In this document: piece after piece, positions 6,861 through 12,978 of the stretch
Position numbering within the stretch: the first letter of the stretch is position 1
Layout of the letters: every line of letters starts with the position of its first letter
Assembly: GCA_964552325.1 (NCBI GenBank)
Contig: CAZKHA010000098.1
Span: 1-12,978 of the forward strand
DNA: 12,978 nucleotides
Source: CAZKCK01 sp964552325
Lineage (GTDB): Bacteria > Bacteroidota > Bacteroidia > Bacteroidales > TTA-H9
Direction of reading: 5' to 3'
Notes under the pieces: model-generated
The model's input: the letters and a program-made list of their open reading frames with translations, nothing else
What the model was told of the DNA's origin: nothing
The model's database searches: none
Position numbers and translations under genes: made by a program

Positions 6861-9857
6861 CTATTCAATGGTAATCTCATCAACAAAAATCCAAGCTTTG
6901 CCTCCTGCGCCGGGATGCCAGCTTGGGCACGAAGCCTGGTTTTTGCCAATAACTTTAATGTAACGCACTTGTTTGTTGTCACTAGTTATCGAAAATTCCT
7001 TTAAGAAGCGGCCGTCTTTGTTTTTGGGCACATCACAAACCGTTTTGCCAACCGATTTATAATCTTTACCATTGGTAGAAACGAAAAATTCCACCCATTC
7101 CGGAAACCAAATCCAAGCTCCTTGATCTTGAAAACAACCTGCTGAGAGCTTTTTAACATCTTCGGGCTTTCCTAAATCCACAACAAGGTCAAAATCATCA
7201 CCTTCATAACCCTGCCAAGCGCCGGTTTTAAAATCTTCGCCCCCACGCACAAAATCTATCATGGCTAAGTCGCCACCTGCCGCATATTGTGGCTGATATT
7301 TTGTGTTATAGGTCACTTTACGATCCTTCGGGATTTTGGAGAATACAGCTTCTATTACCTGACTTGAATTGCCATCACCCAAAACCGAAACAGCTTTTAA
7401 TATGGTGGTCTTATCAACCTTAATAGGGTCTTTATAAAGACTTGATTTCGTTGAAGGCTCACTGCCATCAAGTGTAAAGTAAATCTTTGCATCTTTATCA
7501 ATACAACTCAATTGCAAGCTTGTTTCCGAAATAAATGTTCTATCACCCTTCTCAACAAAAGGAACTGGCACAATTTTTTGGTACTTAATCTCAGCAAATG
7601 GCCTATCATCAATAGCTTGCCCAAAATCCTTTGCCGGCGAAGTTGTCATTTCAAAAACCAACTCACCTCCTGCCGTCAGCACATTGTGGCTAAACCACGA
7701 ACGCTTATACACATTTCCATTTAAACTTGCCGACTTAATGTATTTAGCATCTTTTTGGTTGTTGTTAGTCTTGATAATGAATGTGGTGCTATCACTAACG
7801 GTAATGGTAGCCTTATTGAATATTGGGCTGCCAAAAACGTACATATCAGTTCCGGGTGTAACTGGGTAAAAGCCCAATGAACTCAACACATACCATGCTG
7901 ACATTTGTCCGCAGTCTTCGTTGCCAATAAGCCCATCCGGACATGGTGTGTAGAACTCATCCATAATCTGCCTCACAATTTCTTGTGTTTTCCAAGGCAC
8001 ACCAGCATAAGCATATAAGTAAGCCATGTGATGGCTGGGCTCATTGCCATGCGCGTATTGTCCTATCAAACCCGTGATATCGCTTTGTTCGCGGCCCGTT
8101 GTTTTGCTGTCGGTTGTAAACAATTCATCCAACTTTTTAATAAAATTGGCGTCGCCACCATGCAGGTTTATCAAATTGTTTACATCTTGAGGCACGTAAA
8201 AGCTATACTGCCAGCAATTTGCTTCGGTATAGTTAAAGTTTACCTCGCGTGGATCGAAAGGCTCCATAAAGGTTTGGTTTGCTTTGGCACGCATAAAGCC
8301 AGTACTTGGGTCATATAGATTCTTGTAGCTTTGGGCGCGCTTTATAAAGGCGAGATAATCATCTTTGCGGCCCATTTGGTCGGCCATGGTGGCTATACAC
8401 CAGTCGTCATAGGCATATTCCAATGTTTTGGAAACCGATTCACCTTCATCATTTGAGGGGATATAACCTTTTGCTTTATAAAATTTTAAGCCAAAATGAT
8501 CGAGGTTGGCGCTGTGTTTCATGGCCTCGAGGGCTTTATCAGCATCCCAGTCGTTAATACCTTTAAAATAGGCATCAACAATTACCGGAATACTGTGGTA
8601 ACCAATCATACACCAAGTTTCGTTTCCAGAAAGTTCCCAAACAGGTAAAGTTCCTCCTTGCTCGTATTGCACTAAAAATGTTTTAATAAAATCGTTGGTA
8701 CGTTTTGGCTCAATAATGGTAAACAGTGGATTAGCAGCCCTATAGGTATCCCAAAGCGAGAAAACACTGTAGTTGGTAAAGCCATTGGCCTTATGCACCT
8801 TTAAATCACGTCCGCGGTAAAGGCTGTCAACGTCCATATAAACATTGGGCGCCAATGTAGCATGATATAAGGATGTGTAAAAGTTTATCATGGCTGCAGT
8901 ATCGGTTGATTCAACTTTAATTTTGGCCAACTGCTTCTCCCAAACATCGGATGCTTGCTGGGCAATGGCATCAAAATCCCATCCAGGTATTTCAGCATCA
9001 AGGTTTTTGCGGGCACCATCCACACTTACGCCCGATATACCAACTTTTACAAGCACAGCTTCTTTTCCATCCGATTCAAACCTAACATAAGCCTTTAGGC
9101 TTTTGCCCGAAGCTTTTGCAAGGCTTTCCTTTAACACACTATCAATCTGAATCCCATAGCTTATAAAGGGTTTCGAAAATTTGGCTACAAAATAAACGTA
9201 TTGATCAGCAGCCCATGCCCTCGACCTTCGCAACCCCGAAATTTCGTTGTTGCCGCTTATTTCGATGGATGACTCAATAACTTCATCGCGGTGAACCAAA
9301 TCAAGTATTACATTGGCTTCTTTTGTTTCTGGAAAATAATACCGGTGAAAACCTGCACGTAAAGTAGCAGTTAAGTCAACATTCACAGGACCTTCGTCTA
9401 ATTGCACATGATAATAACCCGGTTTTGCCCATTCATTATCATGCGTAAAAGTTGAGGAATAACCATTAGAAGATCCTGCTTTGGCTCCATTGTCGAATTG
9501 TAAAGCACCAACAGTAGGCATCAACAACACATCGCCATAATCAGAGCAGCCCGTGCCACTTAAGTGCGTGTGGCTAAAGCCATAAATTATGCTATCCGAA
9601 TAATGGTATCCCCCGCAGCCGTCCCATCCATCTAAGCGTGTGTCAGGGCTCAATTGCACCATTCCGAACGGAAGGCTAGCCCCCGGATACGTATGGCCGT
9701 GTCCGCCGGTGCCAACAAAAGGGTCAACATAATCGGTTAAATTTTTAAATTCCTTACCTCTAAAACGCTCATGACAAGGTGATTGCGTTTGTGGTTTAGG
9801 CTTGCAGGCAAAAAAAGTGGCAACAAGCATTGCCACTAAAAAAACATTCAATTTCAT
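6861..9857 (-). CDS. GH92 exo-alpha-mannosidase lipoprotein with accessory C-terminal domains
   Basis: 998 residues. GH92 enzymes are Ca2+-dependent inverting exo-alpha-mannosidases, most often acting on alpha-1,2 (also 1,3 or 1,4) linked mannose of N-glycans and yeast mannan. A lipoprotein signal peptide ends TFFAC, with Cys18 as the lipidated residue. The following KPKPQ lacks the acidic run of the Bacteroidota surface-export signal, so periplasmic anchoring is plausible. The GH92 core spans about 40-745: YVDPFVGTGGHGHTYPG (43-59), CGGYHYSDSIIYGFSHTHL (81-99), GNETWCMIGYHS (411-422), ESVSKTLEYAYDDW (473-486), GNEPSHHMAYLY (604-615) and GNEDCGQMSAWYV (645-657). Glu and Asp in the later blocks supply the catalytic acid and base in the family. 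Residues about 770-845 resemble a chitobiase/hexosaminidase C-terminal-like module (FTLDGSEPSTKSSLY) and about 850-998 an F5/8-type (discoidin-like) carbohydrate-binding fold. Last gene of the operon, 27 bp after the dipeptidase stop. Specific linkage is not predictable from sequence alone. Confidence 0.95.
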   Translation of the reverse strand: MKLNVFLVAMLVATFFACKPKPQTQSPCHERFRGKEFKNLTDYVDPFVGTGGHGHTYPGASLPFGMVQLSPDTRLDGWDGCGGYHYSDSIIYGFSHTHLSGTGCSDYGDVLLMPTVGALQFDNGAKAGSSNGYSSTFTHDNEWAKPGYYHVQLDEGPVNVDLTATLRAGFHRYYFPETKEANVILDLVHRDEVIESSIEISGNNEISGLRRSRAWAADQYVYFVAKFSKPFISYGIQIDSVLKESLAKASGKSLKAYVRFESDGKEAVLVKVGISGVSVDGARKNLDAEIPGWDFDAIAQQASDVWEKQLAKIKVESTDTAAMINFYTSLYHATLAPNVYMDVDSLYRGRDLKVHKANGFTNYSVFSLWDTYRAANPLFTIIEPKRTNDFIKTFLVQYEQGGTLPVWELSGNETWCMIGYHSIPVIVDAYFKGINDWDADKALEAMKHSANLDHFGLKFYKAKGYIPSNDEGESVSKTLEYAYDDWCIATMADQMGRKDDYLAFIKRAQSYKNLYDPSTGFMRAKANQTFMEPFDPREVNFNYTEANCWQYSFYVPQDVNNLINLHGGDANFIKKLDELFTTDSKTTGREQSDITGLIGQYAHGNEPSHHMAYLYAYAGVPWKTQEIVRQIMDEFYTPCPDGLIGNEDCGQMSAWYVLSSLGFYPVTPGTDMYVFGSPIFNKATITVSDSTTFIIKTNNNQKDAKYIKSASLNGNVYKRSWFSHNVLTAGGELVFEMTTSPAKDFGQAIDDRPFAEIKYQKIVPVPFVEKGDRTFISETSLQLSCIDKDAKIYFTLDGSEPSTKSSLYKDPIKVDKTTILKAVSVLGDGNSSQVIEAVFSKIPKDRKVTYNTKYQPQYAAGGDLAMIDFVRGGEDFKTGAWQGYEGDDFDLVVDLGKPEDVKKLSAGCFQDQGAWIWFPEWVEFFVSTNGKDYKSVGKTVCDVPKNKDGRFLKEFSITSDNKQVRYIKVIGKNQASCPSWHPGAGGKAWIFVDEITIE

Positions 9858-9884
9858 CGGGTTAAAGTTTGGGTTATTAGGAAA

Positions 9885-11336
9885 TTAGGGTTGTTTAAAA
9901 GCGCATTCATTACTCAATTTCAGCACTTTCTCAAAAGTTTGATTCATTCTGGTGGTCAACACCCTAATGGCTTCCTTCTCCATTTTTGGCAACGAATACA
10001 TGGCAAGTTTTTCAGCCATAGGTTGTTGACGAATAAATTCGTTGGTTAATTCATCGAAGCGTTTCTTTGCCTCAAGGCTGCGCTTCTCGTTAATGCTATT
10101 GGTATTCTTGTAAAAAAGCTCGTAAGCACTATTAGGCATAACCGTACCAGGCTTTTGATCGCCTTCTAAATGATGCTGGATTGCTTCTGTATAACTCTTT
10201 CCTCCAAAGCCTTCCGGGACTTTATCAACACCAAGATAAACAGGGAAATAGGCATTGGTACACGGACGATAGGGAGCTAACCATAGCACGCAGCCAACCA
10301 TCAAAGGCATCGAAGCTCGAAGTTGTGCCACAAAACCATATTGTGTTGTTTCGCTGCAAATTGATGAAGGTTCGCATTTGTGTTTATCGGCATTGGGATC
10401 ATCTTTGCTACAGGCAAATTCGGTGTTCTCATAATGGTTTGATAAGATGGCCATAAGGTTTTGTAGCTCTACCTTCCTTGCTGGTTTAAACACCCAAGGG
10501 AAATCATCGCTCGATTTATACTTTTTCTCGGTCAACATATTCAGCGCCATCCACATACGTGCAATATTACTCAAATCCTGCAGGCTCTCTGCCGATCCAT
10601 ATGCTTTCCTGAAATTAAACGCCCCATCTTTTTCGGGATTATACCACTCACGACTAATTGCGTATTTAACCAAATCGGGGCTTGCAACCACGTTTTCCGC
10701 ATCATTTAAGTCAACATCTGTTATAGTGTAATAATTGGGGATAACCGCTACACATGAATCGGGTATACGTTTAGCCACATAACGCTTTCCATACACTACC
10801 GATAGCATCCAAGCCTCATTGGGATCGGCAATTATATAGGTACGTCCCGAAGAGTTATAGCCCCTATTGATGAGCAATTCGGTTGCAATGCCAACAGCAT
10901 GCCGAGCCGAAGTCGCTTCCGAAGCCATTGCATAACGCAATTGCCAGCTTATACCCCCATCGGTAAGTTCAGGTTGGTCTTCGCGCGAATGGCAGGCATC
11001 TGAGGCTATCACTACGCCATTGTCATTCATAAATGAATCGGAAAAATCCATACCCGGCATCTCTAACCAATGAAACCCAACCTTGGGAGGCTTAATGTCA
11101 GCATTTTCAGCTGCGGTGTTGGTAGCTGTTAACACCACTTCTTGGTTATTAGGAGATGGCACCCTATACATATTAAAATGCACATCGCCATAATCATCTT
11201 CGTTATGTGCAAACATAACCGAACCATCAACTGTGGCTAATCTTCCGGCTACCACCGAAAAACAATCGTGATGCTTTTGGGCATAACCAATTGACAAACA
11301 CAATCCTAAACATAACAACAAAAGATATCTACGCAT
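9885..11336 (-). CDS. C69-family (Ntn-hydrolase) dipeptidase, exported
   Basis: 483 residues from the ATG at 11336. An in-frame TTG at 11345 would add three residues (MST), but the ATG gives a cleaner signal peptide. Residues 1-19 form a Sec signal (MRRYLLLLCLGLCLSIGYA). Family C69 (formerly U34) enzymes are N-terminal-nucleophile dipeptidases whose catalytic Cys is exposed by removing the residues before it. Here Cys25 in DCFSVVAGRLATVDGS follows a five-residue remnant (QKHHD) after signal cleavage. The conserved HNEDD (44-48), the GGISWQLRYAMASEA region (127-141), IADPNEAWMLSVV (169-181) and PYRPCTNAYFPVYLG (355-369) all fit the family. Length is normal for C69. It sits between two alpha-mannosidase genes, 68 bp after GH125 and 27 bp before GH92, which suggests digestion of peptide from mannosylated glycoproteins. 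That role is inference. An acylase or amidase activity is a less likely alternative for this fold. Confidence 0.9.
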   Translation of the reverse strand: MRRYLLLLCLGLCLSIGYAQKHHDCFSVVAGRLATVDGSVMFAHNEDDYGDVHFNMYRVPSPNNQEVVLTATNTAAENADIKPPKVGFHWLEMPGMDFSDSFMNDNGVVIASDACHSREDQPELTDGGISWQLRYAMASEATSARHAVGIATELLINRGYNSSGRTYIIADPNEAWMLSVVYGKRYVAKRIPDSCVAVIPNYYTITDVDLNDAENVVASPDLVKYAISREWYNPEKDGAFNFRKAYGSAESLQDLSNIARMWMALNMLTEKKYKSSDDFPWVFKPARKVELQNLMAILSNHYENTEFACSKDDPNADKHKCEPSSICSETTQYGFVAQLRASMPLMVGCVLWLAPYRPCTNAYFPVYLGVDKVPEGFGGKSYTEAIQHHLEGDQKPGTVMPNSAYELFYKNTNSINEKRSLEAKKRFDELTNEFIRQQPMAEKLAMYSLPKMEKEAIRVLTTRMNQTFEKVLKLSNECAFKQP

Positions 11337-11368
11337 GGTACTCAATTGTTAGATTAATAATTTAACTG

Positions 11369-11376
11369 CAAATATA
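11369..11376 (-). promoter_or_regulatory. Possible internal promoter -7 element before the C69 gene
   Basis: In the gap between GH125 and the dipeptidase, the minus strand reads TATATTTG, an exact TAnnTTTG match, about 32 bp before the ATG at 11336. No TTTG is found at the normal distance upstream, so it may be chance in AT-rich DNA. If active, it would let the dipeptidase and GH92 be expressed apart from GH125. Confidence 0.35.
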
Positions 11377-11404
11377 CTTAAAAGAACGAAAGCTTGGATA
11401 CTTT

Positions 11405-12844
11405 TTAAAATTTTTGCAAAACTAGTTTATTCCCTTCATCAAAAAGCTTTACAATCAATTCTCCAAATAAGGTATTGGCCCAGGCAAACCACTTACGGGA
11501 GAAATTATTGGCATCATCCTTATGGAATGATTCATGCATAAAACCTGTGCCCGCATGTGTGGCTTTCAGCATTTTGAGGCAAAGGGCAATTTCTTCGTTG
11601 TTGGTTGAAGTTAACGCCCGCAAAATGATCCCCATCGGCCAGATATTCGTTTTACCTGTATGAGGGCTGCCTTGTCCTTCGGCTGCAATCCCTCTCAAAT
11701 ACCAAGGATTGTTGTCGCTAAGTAAAAAACGCCGGGTGTTCATATAACGCTCATCGCTGGGCTTGCAAACCCCTAAATACGCTAACGACATAAGACTTGG
11801 CACATTGGCGTCATCCATAAATACACAATTCCCAAACCCATCAACCTCATAGGCATACATCTCCCCAAACTTAGGATGTATTACCACTCCGTGCTTTTGC
11901 ACAGCCTCGGCTACCTCTTTGGCAAGTTCACGGCATTCGTTAACAAATGCAGCTTGATGCAGCACCGAATCATAAATTTCGGCCAATTGGCCTAGCACTT
12001 GCACAGCAAAAAGGTTCGATGGGATCAAATAGGGGTACATCGTTGCATCGTCCGATGGCCTGAACATCGAACAAATCATCCCCGTAGGCTTTATAGGCCT
12101 TCCTGTTCCTTCATGCACAGGGGCATCTTCCATGGCGCTCGTCTGTCGGATAAACCGATACGGGCTTGTTCCATCTTTACGCTGCTCGGTCTTCATGGTT
12201 TGCACAACAAGCTTCATCGCCTTATCCCAATCAGAATCAAACACAGAAGCATCGCCCGAAAACTTCCAATAGCCATGCGCCAACCGGATGACATAACACA
12301 GTGAATCAAGTTCGTATTTGCGTTCATGCAATCCCGCCTTCATTGTTGGTTTATCCGAACTCCAGTCAGAAACATCACGTTCGTTGTGGTTAAACGCATT
12401 GGCATACGGATCGAGGAGCACACAAGCCGCTTGACGGTTTACCAAGCCTTTTACCAAGATTCTAAGTGGTTCATCTTGGGTCAAGAATGGCATATAGGGC
12501 CATACCTGGGCAGTGGAATCGCGCAACCACATGGCATGAATGTCGCCAGTTATAACAAATGTGTCTTCCTTGCCATGCAACGTGCCTTGATATATGGTGG
12601 TGTCGAGGGTATTGGGAAAGCAATTCTGAAACATCCAAGCTAACTCATTGTCGCTCATGGCTGATCCAACTTCCCTTATTTTCTTTTCAATAGCACTGCT
12701 AGTAAACTTTCTAAGTTCAGGCAACGGACGTTGCGATACAAACCCAACTGCTGTAGGGATAGCATTTGCAAGGATTTGGTTTTTGAACAACACGGCCGAA
12801 CTTGCCAAAAGACCTGTGTTACGAATGAATTTCCGACGGTTCAT
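11405..12844 (-). CDS. GH125 exo-alpha-1,6-mannosidase with twin-arginine signal
   Basis: 479 residues, the family's usual size plus a leader. GH125 (formerly DUF1237) enzymes are metal-independent inverting exo-alpha-1,6-mannosidases acting on N-glycan and mannan cores. The leader MNRRKFIRNTGLLASSAVLF has the R-R-K-F-I pattern of a Tat signal, with a likely cut near LANA (about residue 28) and no lipobox. Signature blocks are TGDIHAMWLRDSTAQVWPY (99-117), FRPSDDATMYPYLIPSNLF (261-279), FMDDANVPSLMSLAYLG (342-358), EGQGSPHTGKTNIWPMG (389-405) and MHESF (436-440). By comparison with characterised members, an Asp of the RPSDD motif (265/266) should be the acid and Glu389 the base. First gene of the operon with GH92. 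It should remove the alpha-1,6 mannose exposed after GH92 trimming. Confidence 0.94.
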   Translation of the reverse strand: MNRRKFIRNTGLLASSAVLFKNQILANAIPTAVGFVSQRPLPELRKFTSSAIEKKIREVGSAMSDNELAWMFQNCFPNTLDTTIYQGTLHGKEDTFVITGDIHAMWLRDSTAQVWPYMPFLTQDEPLRILVKGLVNRQAACVLLDPYANAFNHNERDVSDWSSDKPTMKAGLHERKYELDSLCYVIRLAHGYWKFSGDASVFDSDWDKAMKLVVQTMKTEQRKDGTSPYRFIRQTSAMEDAPVHEGTGRPIKPTGMICSMFRPSDDATMYPYLIPSNLFAVQVLGQLAEIYDSVLHQAAFVNECRELAKEVAEAVQKHGVVIHPKFGEMYAYEVDGFGNCVFMDDANVPSLMSLAYLGVCKPSDERYMNTRRFLLSDNNPWYLRGIAAEGQGSPHTGKTNIWPMGIILRALTSTNNEEIALCLKMLKATHAGTGFMHESFHKDDANNFSRKWFAWANTLFGELIVKLFDEGNKLVLQKF

Positions 12845-12863
12845 AATGCTTGAATTAGTCGGA

Positions 12864-12893
12864 CGAAATTAGAAAAAAAACGAACCCAACAAA
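12864..12893 (-). promoter_or_regulatory. Candidate promoter of the GH125-C69-GH92 operon
   Basis: Minus strand has TTTG (12893-12890), an 18-bp spacer containing a T8 run, then TAATTTCG (12871-12864), one mismatch from TAnnTTTG at the seventh base. It lies about 20 bp from the GH125 start codon, giving a leader of roughly 14 bases. The remaining right edge (12894-12978) shows no gene. Confidence 0.45.
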
Positions 12894-12978
12894 GAGTCGG
12901 CAAACATCGAAAAATTACGGAAGTGCGGAATAGCCACACGGTGGCCGACATTGATAATACGCTGATCCAATTAGATAA

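Noticed and set aside
11999..12643. Two plus-strand open frames of about 100 codons opposite the GH125 gene
   Set aside because: They lie fully antisense to a well-supported GH125 coding sequence and have no recognisable protein features.
6861..12844. Complete polysaccharide utilisation locus
   Set aside because: No SusC, SusD or dedicated regulator (SusR/HTCS, ECF sigma/anti-sigma) is present in the window; only the enzyme operon can be claimed.
12933..12945. Short inverted repeat GCCAC-ACG-GTGGC near the right edge
   Set aside because: Five base pairs only, with the nearest T-run about 17 bases away on the minus strand; it could be the end of an upstream gene's terminator but is too weak and too close to the edge.

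Overview
The window looks like a chromosomal fragment from a member of the Bacteroidota (Cytophagia/Sphingobacteriia-like; I cannot place it more precisely). Four things point there: an outer-membrane receptor of the Bacteroidota-type 'outer membrane beta-barrel family' class, a DUF5723-type barrel protein, a GH92/GH125 mannosidase pair, and non-coding DNA with TAnnTTTG-type -7 promoter elements and almost no Shine-Dalgarno sequences. Base composition by eye is moderately AT-rich. I see no rRNA, tRNA, CRISPR array, insertion sequence or phage gene.

Layout. From left to right on the minus strand: a TonB-dependent-receptor-like outer-membrane protein (34-2535), a tandem-domain universal stress protein with its own terminator (2751-3593), and a class C beta-lactamase-family serine hydrolase (3704-4843). 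A roughly 500-bp divergent intergenic region follows (4844-5344). It holds the serine-hydrolase promoter, an interrupted palindrome containing a perfect DnaA-box 9-mer, a strong hairpin, and a promoter for the only plus-strand gene, a DUF5723-type predicted outer-membrane barrel (5345-6808). A strong hairpin terminator lies in the 52-bp convergent gap after it (6809-6860).

The right half is one minus-strand transcription unit, read right to left: a GH125 exo-alpha-1,6-mannosidase (11405-12844), a C69-family Ntn-hydrolase dipeptidase (9885-11336), and a GH92 exo-alpha-mannosidase with C-terminal accessory domains (6861-9857). It ends at the hairpin at 6815-6843. The likely joint role is outward-in trimming of alpha-mannosyl glycans: GH92 removes alpha-1,2 (or 1,3) linked mannose and GH125 removes alpha-1,6 linked mannose. 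The dipeptidase may process peptide released from mannosylated glycoproteins or glycopeptides. The three proteins carry three different kinds of N-terminal export signal (twin-arginine, Sec, lipoprotein). No SusC/SusD pair is visible, so either the locus continues past the right edge or it depends on uptake genes elsewhere.

Two automatic start choices look wrong. The DUF5723 protein and the C69 dipeptidase both have an in-frame ATG 3-9 bases downstream of a TTG, and I use the ATG for each. I found no clearly novel defence or mobile system. The most interesting items are the mannosidase-dipeptidase operon, the inverted repeat upstream of the receptor gene, and the structured divergent intergenic region.
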